Assembly: GCA_019722365.1 (NCBI GenBank)
Contig: JADFUC010001653.1
Span: 1-64,000 of the forward strand
From: Lithospermum erythrorhizon
Taxonomy: Eukaryota > Streptophyta > Magnoliopsida > Boraginales > Boraginaceae
Direction of reading: 5' to 3'
DNA length: 64,000 nucleotides
The stretch's first letter is position 1; each line of letters begins with the position of its first letter. The notes below the pieces were generated by a model. The model saw only the letters and a list, made by a program, of their open reading frames with translations. It did not search any database and was not told where the DNA came from. The position numbers and the translations under genes were made by a program. Below, piece after piece: positions 1 through 11,704 of the stretch.

Positions 1-1544
1 TGAAGTTACATGTAATACTTAAGCTTATTTTGGTTCAGGCATTGAGTGGAAAAAACTCTTAATATAATCTTTGCTTTGCTCTAGAAACTTAGGTAATTCA
101 CAAATACATTTCCAATTATTATATGTGAGTGGAAACATACATTCTACCAATTTTATCCATAAAATATCGCGATTTCATCCTTATACATATATTTAATTCT
201 AACTAGTAGATCGTGTTTCAGTTCATCTAGTATCACAACCAAAATTACTCTTTAAACCTCTTACCCGAAGCCTCAACCAATTTTTTATATATTCATGTCT
301 TCTTACCTATATTAACAACAAAATTAACGGCCTTAACGGTAAAATAAACTCATACCAAACAACTTTTATTCCATCTTTAGCAACTAATCAAGGACGCGAC
401 ATAAACATCTAACATGAAAAAGTTCACTAAAATCCGTTTAATAAGCATCTTTTAATTTTTCAATTGAAACTGTATTAGCGGACGCATTATCAATGAAATC
501 GGTAATCCTATTCAAACTTTAGCATTTACATTACGCGAGTATACCTTCCAAAATTTAACATTGCTATGTTTTTAAAGAATTCCATCTAAAAATATATAAT
601 TCTCCTCAAGACCCAATCACGATCAATCCAATGACATGTTACAATACATACGCAAATCCTAAAAGACACCAATATCACTAGTCAAACACATTTGTATAAG
701 CCAAATTCATAATAGTTTTACTTGTAGAAAGATCTCTTTACGCAAAATATTTAAAAGCATTGATTTGAAAGATCACTCTGGGATAATGATTATTCGGGAA
801 TTAACGACATATTTTAATCCATTTAGTGAACCATCCATCACAATGATTAAAAGGCAAAAGAACTACCAATTACAAATTTCATAGTTTCAATCCTATAAGC
901 CAAAATACTAAAAAAAAAGTTTTTGGCCGGGTTTGGGAGATCAATAGTTCGTGTACCACCCTCCCCACCACTATCTTTTAGTGACCTTATGACCACTTAA
1001 GTGCTCCAGTGCATGGCCGGTTCCCTTTACTCCCCAATCTGCTTTCTTCCATGATAGAGCACGTGCTACAATTTGTCAAGTTGTCGCTTGGTTTTCATGG
1101 TCTCAATGAAAATATTTCCAAATCCATGATGTTTTTCTAATTTCAATAGTAGTGGTCCTAGCACTAGATCGAGAGTTAGCAACGGGTAGTTCATCCATAC
1201 GATTATCATCCTCTAATAAAATCATTAGGACATACTAGCACTATCACTTTGAACATTTTACCAAAGTTACTACGCTATTAATTTAGAAGAACAAATACTC
1301 AAAAATTTATAAAGTTGATGATAATACCGGATCTGGAGATGGAGCAAAGTGTAAGATTGTTATGATTCACTTGATCGCAACGGTCAAGCCCAAAACCAAA
1401 TAAGTAATAAATATTGTAATTGCTTAGAAAAGGATTGCTATCGCTTTCTGATCGCTTAAGAACGACGGTGGAGTTGCCAGAATGGCGGAGTGCTGCCCCT
1501 TTATAGACCTCTTTCACGCTGAAGCTGGCGAAATCTGAGAATGG
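1..1544. other. AT-rich intergenic DNA, nothing recognised
   Basis: No reading frame longer than about 90 codons has recognisable protein character, and I see no direct or inverted repeat pair within the stretch. It is probably old repeat-derived DNA, but I cannot assign it to a family. Confidence 0.4.
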
Positions 1545-1800
1545 CAGGACCAAACGCGGTACCATTTACTAAACTGCACCGCTTTTACATCAAACGTGGT
1601 ATCGCTTTTGGAATAAACGGGTACGGTTCAACCAAACGGTACCACCTCCGGTGATCATACAAATTTCATGTGCAGCTGCCAGATATTGAACGCGGTACCG
1701 CTTCTCAAATCCAAACGCACCAATGCCATATTATAGTAGCCAAGTATATCCGTTACGAATTACCGGGCAATGTCAAACGGTATATCGCTTTGTACGAGAA
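1545..1800. repeat. Cluster of degenerate GCGGTACCGC motifs (left)
   Basis: Variants of the palindromic decamer GCGGTACCGC recur near 1551, 1598, 1620, 1635, 1692 and 1776, usually preceded by AAAC or AAC. Similar variants occur near 3120 and 3145, on the other side of the Cassandra-type element. Clusters of short motifs near element ends are typical of subterminal transposase-binding repeats of DNA transposons such as CACTA elements. No terminal inverted repeat was identified, so the family is inferred only. Confidence 0.4.
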
Positions 1801-1984
1801 AACGCCAGTAAATATTTTTCTTCATCTATCAATAGACAATTTTCCATGTTTAATAATCACAATTCACAAGATCATAAACCATAAGTATCAACTTAATAAC
1901 AACTTAATCACAAATCATAACCACTCACTATGCTTCCCAAAGAGAAGAAACTGCAGGGAGCTGCCATGATTTGAGTCAGTGGTA

Positions 1985-2284
1985 ACGCCTCGGCCCCGGC
2001 AGACCGTGGTACTATTAGATTTGGGCGGACTGGCCCTCACAAACCACCACCGGTCTTTCCAAAGACATTTGTCCTCACTCGTGTGCTCACCGAGAAACTT
2101 CCTGGTCACCCATCCTTAGAATTTCCTGCGCCAAGCACGCCTTAACATCGGTGGGTTCTTACTAGACAAGGCTCTAAAAAGAAGATGATTTCAAAAAAAG
2201 TTTTGAAAGTAGCACTACCAAATCATATCAAACATATCACACACACACACAATAATATTGATTATCATGGGTCGGGTATTATAA
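1985..2284 (-). repeat. Cassandra 3' LTR
   Basis: On the minus strand this is the downstream LTR, starting TTATAATACCCGACC at 2284 beside the polypurine tract. It aligns with 2459-2747 through the 5S-like block (about 2072-2172), the CATATCACACACAC stretch and the inner terminus. The outer end near 1985 is approximate. Confidence 0.7.
2072..2172 (-). other. 5S rRNA-like segment in Cassandra 3' LTR
   Basis: The plus strand reads GGTCACCCATCC followed by CCAAGCACGC and CTTAAC, the reverse complement of the 3' half of plant 5S rRNA with its C box and A box order preserved. It is diverged and embedded in an LTR, so it is not a functional 5S gene call. Confidence 0.75.
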
Positions 2285-2297
2285 CCTCCCCCACTTT
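2285..2297 (-). other. Polypurine tract of Cassandra element
   Basis: The minus strand reads AGTGGGGGAGG directly before the LTR start. Its position immediately upstream of the 3' LTR is where the plus-strand primer tract lies in LTR retrotransposons. Confidence 0.65.
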
Positions 2298-2446
2298 AAA
2301 TACCTGAATCCGCCCTCGCCGAGGCACAACATCCGTAACTGCACTCATCCGGGTGGTGAAATTCTAGAGGCGGCTCCTACGGCCTCCAAGCAGGTGTCCC
2401 ACACTTTGCGCCGCATAGCACTTAGTCTCACAATTCTACTCCGCTG

Positions 2447-2458
2447 GCCTCGATACCA
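2447..2458 (-). other. Primer-binding site (tRNA-Met type)
   Basis: The minus strand reads TGGTATCGAGGC, close to the TGGTATCAGAGC complement of initiator tRNA-Met used by Cassandra and many plant elements. It abuts the inner end of the 5' LTR. Confidence 0.7.
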
Positions 2459-2747
2459 TCTCAATCTTCGGCCCGGCGCATCGTTCGGGTACATTATTAG
2501 ATTTCAAGTGACCTACTACAAATCACCACCTGGCTCTTTTCAAAGACGCTGTCCTCACTGTGTGCTCACCGAGAAACTTCACAATGTGGGTCACCCATCC
2601 TGCACACTTCGTGTCAAGCACGCTTAACATCAAAGCCTACGGTGACGAAAAGCAAGACGCATCTGGTGGTAATAGTAGTACCAATCAAACCATATCAAAC
2701 ATATCACACACACACACACATGCTTCTTTTTGCGGTCGGATATTACA
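2459..2747 (-). repeat. Cassandra 5' LTR
   Basis: On the minus strand the LTR begins TGTAATATCCGACC at 2747. It contains an (AC)n microsatellite near 2703-2720 and a 5S-like block at about 2549-2640 with GTTAAGCGTGCTTG and AGGATGGGTGACC. The short frames predicted across it are by-products of the repeat. Confidence 0.7.
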
Positions 2748-4840
2748 AGTCGTATGACGTGAAAATCGAAATGAAATGTCCGAGTACTCGAGACGCAAAC
2801 ACACCATGCTTCATTTCAATCGACGGGGCGGATCGAATTTGTGGAACGTCACAAATCCCAACTGGTCACTTTGTAATCTTCGCGCTTATCCCGAAAGCGA
2901 CCGAACGCAATCATCAGACAGGTTTTCGCTGTTTCGCTTTGTATGATATGAATGCTTCGCGAAAAGAATTTATCCTTGGGGTGGGCTATTTGAAGTACAC
3001 AAAAAAGTTATTTAATTGGAAATGGTATTTGTTCAATTTTAAGCAAATGTTATTTTTTCAATTTTAACCAAATTTTGGGCGCTCAGCTTACACCGTTAAA
3101 TTCCAACGCAGAGTGGTTCAAACGGTACACCGCTAAATTCTAACGCGGGTACCGCTTAGGCAAAACAAATCATATTAGTTGTGTAACGCTGCATCAGCCA
3201 AATCAACGGCAGACACCACGCCGGCCCCTGATACACGGAAAGCGGAAACCGACAGGGCTCATTATTTTTAACGAATCGGCCCCGACCTCGCCTGCTATCG
3301 AAAGCTTTGGGCCCTCGAACATGTTATCGGGCCGGCCCGGTTCGTTAGACTCGACTATAGCATCCAATGGACAAAAGATGAAGCAGGCAGCGCATTTGTG
3401 TCCCTACAGGCTACATAAACTCATTTTCGTTTGGTAGAAGGAAGAAGCCACCCATACGAGGGGATAATTTTTCAAGCACTCAGCTACGGGCGAGCAACTG
3501 AGAAACATCAGCCATTATTTTAGTTCTACTTCATTATTTTTCGGACGTTTTTAGTAACGTTTATTATTTATTTTTGCTTTCAATTCGAATTAAATCATAT
3601 ACGCACTATAATGATTCAAAGTATTTATTTTATGTGAGATTTATTTATCATTTATTTATAATTTTAATTATTGTGTTTAATTACTTTCTTTTCATTAAAT
3701 GAATCATTAATGAATTGTAGTCATAAGTGGCTAATTAGTAGGCATAAGATGATCACTTAGGAAAAAAGGTAATTAGAATACTGGTTTCATTTTATCAGAG
3801 ATAGCAAGTACGTGTCATGTGCATGTTATAAAATAATTGTTCTTCATCCCTGCTCAATATTTTAAACTATCGCATATACGTAGCTTTTTTGGCGTGTCTA
3901 TATTATTTTATTAGAGAGAATATTAATATTATAGAATCTTGTTGTTATGAATCGATAGATAATCTCATAATTAATTAAATACGATTTATCTAATTTAAAT
4001 CGCGCTTGGCCCCGCTTAACTTTCATACTATTAATTAATATTTGTTACTTTAGTTTTCGTTATTTAATTCCATTCAAGTATTAGTTACCTTTTAGTACTT
4101 TAAATTATTTTAAATCATTAGTTTTGTTTAGCGAATAAAGAAGTCCAAACGAACTTTTACTTATTAAATGAAATTCTTAGTGAGACGATACCGTAACTTT
4201 TTTCTATTATATTACTTCGACAATTTACCCTGAATTTAATTGAACATATAATTGTGTTGTCAACAGGATCAAAATTTACATTTCTAAGTAATATATATTG
4301 GAAATAAATCTCTTTAAATAAAATTGATTTAAAATGAAAAATAAAGTTACTGTATTATATTTAACTTAGTAGTATGTATGTCACATAGCCACTAACCATC
4401 TCAATTTATTGAAGTGTTCGGAACCATTATTTATTACAAACAAATTGATTTGAGAGCTAACACTAATAATCATGAGTCATGACCTGATGAACTTATAATT
4501 ATTATAACGTATATAGATCCGCCATGGGGATTAAGCTAATAAACTCAATGATCTCCCTTCGAGGATTCCAATTTACTCCATTGGTTCACCCACATAGACA
4601 AAGTAAACGTAAGCTGGCTGGACGGCATACTTATTGGGTGATCGGATAAACTACTACGCCCATCTCCAAATGTAATCTAGCTATTTCTCAATATGTCGAA
4701 CTGACGGCACACCCAGGAATTATTTGAGGTCCACTCACACATCGACCCACTATTTAATTTGTCGGGAAACAAATCTTAATTCGTCAAATTCAATCTGAGT
4801 CGCTAAGCTCAGCCAACAAGACGCCGCTTATTCTCACAAG
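2748..4840. other. Unassigned intergenic / repeat-derived DNA
   Basis: A frame open to 3067 has no family resemblance I recognise. Near 3100-3165 are two more GCGGTACCGC-like motifs. Near 3290-3350 is a GC-rich CGGGCCGGCCCGG stretch of the kind seen in subterminal parts of hAT elements. 3500-4840 is AT-rich without recognisable genes. Confidence 0.35.
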
Positions 4841-5700
4841 TCACACATATTTATACTATTGTAAATAAAAACCACATATCCATAAATAAACAACAATATG
4901 TAAATCGAAATTCAACAAATTCACAAAATAAACTTGAATTTCAATGGTCAAATATAGAACGAGAAGATGAAGATTGTATCCATTTAAACTTAATAGAGAA
5001 TAAATAACTTGAAATATTAACAAGATTTTATCTAGTAAATAAGTAAGATAATAAAAGTAATAGATCTTCTGATGATTGTATCAATATTCAATGCAATTCT
5101 AATCGAGGGAAGACGACGATACTAATTCTTTTGAAATTTTGATTAAATAACTTGTTATCCAAGATGCAATCAACCAATTTAAATATATAGAACTTTTATA
5201 ATTGAAGTAAAAGAACTAAGTGATGATATATATTACCCAAAAAAGAATCAATGATGATATTTGACGAGGAATGAAAACAAAGAGTGGCTCTTTATATATA
5301 AGAGGAAAAAGTCATGCCACTTTTGTGAACCGACGTCCGCTAATAAAAACTATCTTAGTCCAACGAATAAAGGTTAGTTACCTATCTGCTAAGGCCAAAA
5401 GCGGACGCCCGCTAATAAGACGAAAGCGAGTCAAACTTAAAGCATGTAATCGGACGCCGTTTAATTTCAAGCAGGACGCCCACTACCTTTAACGAACCGG
5501 GTAACAAACGCGGTGCCGAAGATGATTTGAACCGTCCACCGAACTGGTGAATCTAACGTGTGCCGGGACAAACTTTTGGCTAAAATCTTAGCCTACCACC
5601 TCATTAGTAATTGGGCCAACGGACCGAATGGCCTAATGAACTTGGGGCGAACCCGAAGCGAATAACGAGTCGACTAACGAACGTCCCCACCAAAATTTAA
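4841..5700 (-). repeat. 0.9-kb TATA-containing repeat family, copy 1
   Basis: Read on the minus strand, this segment matches 34407-35337 on the plus strand in order. Both have a GC-rich 5' part with repeated GGACGCCCGCTAATAA-like motifs, GTGTGCCGGGA, a TATA-like box (5286-5300 here) and a shared leader including CAATTATAAAAGTTCTATAT. Both also share TTGTTGAATTTCGATTTA and the same terminal GTGTGA. It could be a solo LTR of an unrecognised element or a non-autonomous element; no TG/CA ends or terminal inverted repeats are evident. The right limit near 5700 is approximate. Confidence 0.6.
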
Positions 5701-5931
5701 GACACTTATCACGTCTAACTCCAAATATAGCTAAAAAATTAAAAATATCTTGAGATTAATACAGATCAATAAATGATAAATATAAATTACAAATTCCTCC
5801 AATCAGCTTCATGAGTTCACGTATTTCCTCTAATTAGTTCTAATTGATGGACATCAAATGATAAATATATACTCCCTCTGTTATTTTGAGTTGTGGGGCT
5901 TCAGCCTAATACTAGGGCAATGATCATAAAA
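5701..5931. other. Short unassigned spacer
   Basis: A Stowaway-like start TACTCCCTCTGTT lies near 5871, but no matching right end was found. Nothing else is recognisable. Confidence 0.35.
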
Positions 5932-6712
5932 AAAATTGTGACGAACATGCCTTCTGCAAGAAAAAGACCATTTTGTTTGTTGTCACGACCGACGTGACGT
6001 TTTTCGCGTATTAAAGCATTAGAATTGAAGCATGATGTTCTCAAAGAAAATCACACCTATGATAATACTAAAGGAACATCGGCGCAACTTCTGTACGTAT
6101 TCCGCTCGATAAGAAAAATGCATTTTTTGGTTGTCGCCGAATCGACCATGACATTTATTGTTTTCAAGCAGATTAAAGAATTAGAATGTTTGATGTTCTC
6201 AAAGCAAATCATACCTATGCTAATATTAGGGGAACATCGTATAAAAAACTCGTGACGGGATTCCGCATGCACAAGAAAAAAATGTAATTTTTTATTGTCG
6301 CCGAATCGACTGACGCTTTTTCTTTTCGCGTATTAAAGTAGTAGAATCGCTTTTGATGTTATCAAAGGAAATCATACCTATGCTAATATTAGGGGAACAT
6401 CAATAAAAAACTCTACGGATTCCATTCGATAAGAAATGCATTTTTTCGTTGTCGCCGAATCGACCATGACGCTTTTTGTTTTATTAAAGCATTAGAATTG
6501 CTTGATGTTCTCAAAGAAAACTGGCACCTCTATGCTCATGTTAGGGGAACGAAAAAAACTCGCACGGATTCCGCTCGGTAAGAAAGTGCATTTTGTTGTC
6601 GCCGAATCGGACCACATTTTTGTTTTCGCATTAAAGATTAGGAATTGCATGATGTTCTCAAAGAAAATCATACCTATGATAATAATAGCGGAACATCGAT
6701 AAGAAACTCAGA
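5932..6712. repeat. Tandem satellite array, about 147-162 bp monomers
   Basis: Four full monomers start at 6016, 6178, 6338 and 6489 (lengths about 162, 160, 151 and 147), with partial units at both ends. Each monomer contains TGATGTTCTCAAAG, AATCATACCTATG, GGGGAACATCG, GGATTCCGCTCG, TTGTCGCCGAATCG and TTTTCGCGTATTAAAG, with small indels between copies. Monomer size is near nucleosomal, as in many plant satellites, but the array is short and isolated between other repeats. I do not recognise the family. Confidence 0.85.
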
Positions 6713-6734
6713 TAGATCAGAGTCAGAACGCAAA

Positions 6735-7960
6735 CAAAATATTCCTTGATCTGGGGAATTTTTCAAATACGGCACCACACCCGAGCGCAGCATTCCGCTG
6801 ATCCTACCTCAAGCCCCTGATAAACCGAGACAATATATGGATGTAGTAGCGACGTCAGGTATCGTATTAAATACAAGAGGCGCCCAACTAATCGCCATAG
6901 TTGCTCGCTATTCCTAAGAACTCACTACTGACTCCCCCAAATTCTCATGAGATTCTGTTCCATGGGAAAACCAAACAGTCTCCCGCCCAATAATCCACAC
7001 CTCGCAATGATATCCAAGACATACTCCTACCGACAAATATAGATACCGACTACGAGCCACCCTCAATACCTAGAAAGACTTCGTAATACCGAGATCCTTC
7101 AATGGAAACAGAACTCAAACAAGACTAAAAATAGATAAAGCAATCTAAATTATTAACGAGATAATAAAATCACTAATATAAATCAACAAATGTAACCGAC
7201 ACTTCCCCCATACATATGTAAAAAAGTAACAAAGAGTCAAAAAAAAAACCGGCAAGAAAAAGCGTGTCATAAGTCTGCGAACCAACAACACGGGGCTTGC
7301 TTCTGGCTCATACAAGGACTTCCATGAAGCTTGACAAGCACCCCCACCCACTCTTCAGCCTAAAACTGTGAGGGGTTTCATGTACACTTATTCCCGCAAA
7401 TCACCATGCAAGAAGGCATTAAGCGAACATCTATCTCAGTACCTCAACCACTTGACAACTACTACCGCTAGAAAAAGCACGAACAGAGACATCTTGCCAC
7501 TCGGGCAAAGGTATTTGAGAATCCCTCTACCGTGGATCACAAAGACACCTCGGCTTTCAAATGCCCCACACCCGCATCCGATTTGTACTTGATCTTATAG
7601 ACCCAATTGCCTCCCTAGGCTTTCCCCAGTAACTCACAACCAAAATCTCCATGTCCCATTATTTTCTAAGGTACGAATCTCATGCATCACACCAACCCGG
7701 GTCATGTAACGCCGAATCAGATGACGAGGCTCAACTCTGCAGAATAAGTGGAAGGAAACCAATGTGTACACTAAAAAATAATTGGCAACTCACAAATCGT
7801 GGTTAAAGGATACGGCAAATTTATGAAAGTAGTATGAGCAAGCATTTGAGGCTGGGGGAACTCGAGCGCCGAACTACATTGAGAAATATAATTCGTGTCA
7901 TGAGAAGTTTCTTTCATGGAAATCTAATATTTTGATTTATAATTATGCTCCGCCGCGACA
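6735..7960 (-). pseudogene. Degenerate Ty1/Copia reverse transcriptase
   Basis: Minus-strand frames, joined over several indels and stops, show the conserved order of a Copia RT-RNase H region. An upstream EIRTLENNGTW is followed by GGNWVYKIKYKS (about 7577-7625) and LNAFLHGDL with VYM (about 7378-7424). Next come SWKSLYEPEAS, YVLDIIARCGLLG and FPMEQN (about 6951-6971), then LWRLVGRLLYL (about 6876-6901). These match the usual CKWVYKIK, FLHGDL-EEVYM, KSLYGLKQAS and MEQN landmarks. The element would have copied itself through an RNA intermediate; this copy is dead. LTRs for it were not identified. Confidence 0.8.
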
Positions 7961-8089
7961 ATCAAGCCAGAATAATTCATTCATACTTTTAGTTAAACGA
8001 GATTACTCAAACTAAGTGTTCAAATAAATAGTAATTGTAAATTACTAAATATGGAACTCACTTTATAATAATGAGGTTGCACGGATCGC

Positions 8090-8275
8090 TAGATTCATAC
8101 AACCGAGTATAATAAATCATAATGGCTACCATTATTATACGGCTAATATTATCTAAGCCTGTGGAAGGTCACAATATACAACGACGTTGGAATTATATTC
8201 CATGGCCATGTAATTAAATCGAGATTGTTAATTTGGGAGCTTGACGAAATCAATTTAGATAGTACAAATCCCCAA
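8090..8275 (+). repeat. Direct repeat, copy 1
   Basis: This segment (with ATAATAAATCATAATGGC, TAATATTATCTAAGCC and AATTAAATCGAGATTGTTAA) is repeated at 8400-8570 with moderate divergence. It is probably a local duplication inside an LTR-type element. Confidence 0.6.
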
Positions 8276-8399
8276 GCACGCTAACTTCGGAGTTCAATGG
8301 ATCCGTGCATTAATAAGTTGCATGATTTAATCTAAACACTAATGGATGTCAATGGTATATCCAATATGCAAATCTAGAAAATTGACAAGAAAATATTAT

Positions 8400-8830
8400 C
8401 TAACCGATATAATAAATCAAGTAATGGCCAATTATATTATTATACCTGCTTAATATTATCTAAGCCTTAAGGTCACACACATACAACGACGTTAATATTC
8501 CCATGTATGGAATTAAATCGAGATTGTTAAATTGGGAGTTGATTGAAATCAACGAGATACCCAATCAAGAGTTTTACATTGATAATGTAAAATACAAATT
8601 GGACAAAACCGAATCAATTAAATTGCTATTTCAATTGACGGTTTAACGAGGAAGCTTATTAGTAACTTGTTAAGTTACTTACTCGTTTAATAATAATAAG
8701 TTAGTTAATGGCTTAACGAGTTAGCTATTTATCAAACGAGTCAAGCTATTCGGCCGAAACTAAAAGGACTATATATAATGAAAAGATGAAATAAAGAATC
8801 CTAAGTTTTTCATTCATCCCTTCCCAAGAG
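8400..8830 (+). repeat. LTR-like repeat, inverted copy at 14860-15200
   Basis: The first part (to about 8570) duplicates 8090-8275. From about 8500 to 8830 the sequence is matched in reverse complement at 14860-15200. Shared pieces include TCGAGATTGTTAAATTGGGAG, cut here as TCGAGATTGTTAA and TTGGGAG, then GAGTTTTACATTGATAATGT, ACTTACTCGTTTA and a TATA-like CTATATATAATG at about 8769. A TATA box followed by a short transcribed leader is LTR-like, but no element ends could be fixed. Confidence 0.55.
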
Positions 8831-9524
8831 AAAGATTCTGAAAAGTCCAATTGTTCGTAAGATTCTAGCAAGTCCACCGCAAGATTCAAACTTCTCCTTT
8901 TGGGTGGACTTACCTGAGGCATTGTATTTTCGATGCTCATTACTGTGAATTCAAAAGGACGCCTGCGGAAAGATTGTTGATGATTTTCCGCCGCGATTTA
9001 AGTACACATTTCTGCGCTATTAAGGCGTATATACGTATTTTATTGTAATTCATTTACGTATTTATTCATCTCGGGTTGCATTTGTTTATTTTATTATGAA
9101 CAAGTTGAGTAGTTTTCCAATAGTGGCACGTAGCATGTTTAAGTTGTATATATTTCGATACATTTATATAAAATTGTTGTATAAAAGATATTTTATATCA
9201 TTTTCATGTTTATATATTCTTGACCTGCGAATATAAGTTATGAAAATTAATCCATGAACAAATATGTGTTTTATACATTATTCAAGTTCATCATATTTAT
9301 GCTTTGCCCTAAGACGCTGAATCGATATATTGGGTGGTCTTATGATCGTTTTGGGGATTACTACCGCTGCATTCTAATCATGTTGTATTGCATCGCTTGT
9401 CCTCGCTGGATCCACCATTATCGTAAAAGCAATGAAAAAATAGGGATAGGATTTTGTTTAACCTAGGCTCAAAATGTTAGAACATCAAGTGTTATAAAGA
9501 GAAAATACAAATACTTAAAACAAG
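8831..9524. other. Unassigned repeat-derived DNA
   Basis: The stretch contains TTTTCCGCCGCGATTTAAGT near 8982, similar to leader sequences downstream of Copia LTRs, and an uninterrupted but unrecognisable 70-codon frame at 9254-9466. No gene is supported. Confidence 0.3.
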
Positions 9525-9955
9525 CGTAAAATTCGATTCCTCAAGCACAAAACGCAAGGTTCTTAAGATTATTTCACCCTATAAATGTGTTTCAAAGTGA
9601 TCGAACGCCTTAGGAGTTGCCGGGAAGTATCAAATTTCTCTGGCATGCACAAAATAATCAAGAGAACCTTTTGTATTAAAGATTTATAATAGGCTTAAGA
9701 GAAATTGTTTTGTAAAATAAAAAGTTTAAACAAACAAGTTCCCTCTCTCTTAAAAACCTCAAAGTATATATAGTATTGCTCAAACCGGCTAAAACTGCCA
9801 CTAAACGGTTCGGTTGAGACATAAAGGCCGGGCCTTACACCACGCGACCAAGTCCCGACCTTCAAAAGAGAAGCCGGCAGCCGAAGTTTTGGCTATCGGC
9901 CTGGCGCAAGCGAGCCCAACCCCGACTCAACCTCCTGGCTATCGGAAATCTCCAA
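9525..9955 (-). repeat. LTR of LARD-like element (left)
   Basis: This LTR pairs with 11705-12125. The minus-strand TATA-like CTATATATACTTTG is near 9760-9775. Boundaries are set by loss of similarity and are approximate. Confidence 0.6.
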
Positions 9956-11704
9956 CAATCCCCGCCATTTCCGAGCAAACCGGATATACCTCATCTCGCG
10001 GCATAAATAAAGGTGTCCACGATTGAACCTTTATTTTAGTGGAACACTTCTTTTAAATAGTTAAGATAGAACGGCCGCAGAGTATCGAACCATCTATCCT
10101 CTGACTACCTAATTTCACGATACACTAAGCAAGATCCCCATCCCCGATATAATAGAAAAACCGACACTACTAGTATGGTCATGTGTCCTATATCCATTCA
10201 CGAGCATCGAGAAGCTCGCTTGATCGACTCCCTAAAAGCCGCCTCACTTAAACCTTGGCATAGTGGAACCTTATCAATACCTCTTAATATGTATCAAAGT
10301 GAAATGAATCATAACACGTGAAAACTTCTTGTTATAAATAAGTTCACAATTCAAATACACCATTTAACCGTGAGGCAAACACTTCATTCAACCACTACCA
10401 AGTGCTCCACAAGAGTACGAATACTCATCCTTCCTTTTCACATGGAAACCAAGCACTATACTGGGATGATATAAATGTGCGCTCACACAACATAACGAGA
10501 CGCATCGGATCTCGCTGGTCCTAAGACTCATGGTTCCTATCAAGCGTTAAGTTGAGGTTCCACCATATGTGATTCTTAACCAGTTTTAAACCCGCTCCTT
10601 TTTATTTATCTAGAATTTCATAGAATTCCTCATATGTACATATATAACCCACAATTACAACCGTATCATAAATCAATATACCTTGATTTGGTTATCAAAA
10701 AATATCACAAACACAATGAAGCGGTAATGAGCGACATCGGGTTCGGGAAGCAGATCCAACGACAAATTTCCAAGCTTCCATAACTTCCTCGCACGCAATC
10801 GCTGTTTTTAATAAACTCCTCGGAGCCCATGCGAGTCCACACGCAAGACGGTTTAAATTTCTAAGAAACAATGCCCCCGCCTACGAGATATCATTCATCC
10901 ACTCATAGAAACAACATCACAATTAGACATCCACCTTGCACACATGCAAGATATTTCAAGCACCGAAAGAAATAGATAACAAGCACTAAACTTAATTATC
11001 TTCCTCGGGTAATTAAGCACCTTCTAATCAGATGTCAATGTATATGACTTGACCATGAGTATATTTACTAAAATTCCCAACCAAGTAAATTTATAATTGA
11101 TTTCATACAACTCATAACATATAATGAAAACAAAGCCATTATAATATTCTCATTGACTTCCAGGCCATCCACTATACTTTATCAAACTAACATTATGATC
11201 AAAGGATGTATAAACCCTCTTACAATCATAATAATGAAACTTTTCCAACATCTTTTCTATGTAATGCGACTGGTACATCGTCAAACCATTACTAGATCTC
11301 GTGATCTTGATACTCGATCACATCCTCCACACCCATGAATTCATGAAAACCTTGTGGACAAGATGTTCTTAGTTTCCTCCACTTCATCCATTTCACATAA
11401 TCGTGTAAATATAAATGTAATGGATAATATATTCTCCGGATGTACGATATCAAATAACATATATAAATTTTCTGAGTAAACAGATAGAAATCAATCGCCT
11501 ATATCATTTTAAGCATAGCCAAAACAAATAATTTTAAATATTCATTTGCAAACTTCCGTGTAAAGCTCACGTAAATAGTATCAACATTATCTCCACCCGC
11601 CATAACCATGATGAAGTTAATCTTACTCATCCATCTTTTATTTAGAGAAGATGTTATTTAGTAGTCATCGCTCTTCAAATGCAATCGACACATCACCTTG
11701 ACTT
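9956..11704. other. Internal region of LARD-like element
   Basis: No reading frame here resembles gag, protease, integrase or RT on either strand. The plus strand near 9950-9970 reads CAACAATCCCCGCCATTTCC. I see no second gene or clear repeat in the stretch. Confidence 0.4.

Larger units (their letters stand above)
1985..2747 (-). mobile_element. Cassandra-type TRIM retrotransposon with 5S-like LTRs
   Basis: Two similar repeats of about 290 bp flank an internal region of only about 175 bp. Read on the minus strand, both repeats contain 5S rRNA-like blocks: GTTAAGCGTGCTTG and AGGATGGGTGACC, which correspond to the internal control regions of plant 5S genes. A primer-binding site resembling that for initiator tRNA-Met (TGGTATCGAGGC, minus strand) lies at 2447-2458. 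A purine-rich tract GTGGGGGAGG (minus strand) lies next to the other repeat. Tiny size, lack of coding and 5S-bearing LTRs are the known hallmarks of Cassandra TRIMs. The exact outer ends and target duplication could not be fixed. Confidence 0.82.

Noticed and set aside
5871..5884. Second Stowaway element (TACTCCCTCTGTT)
   Set aside because: No matching right end within a plausible distance before the satellite array.
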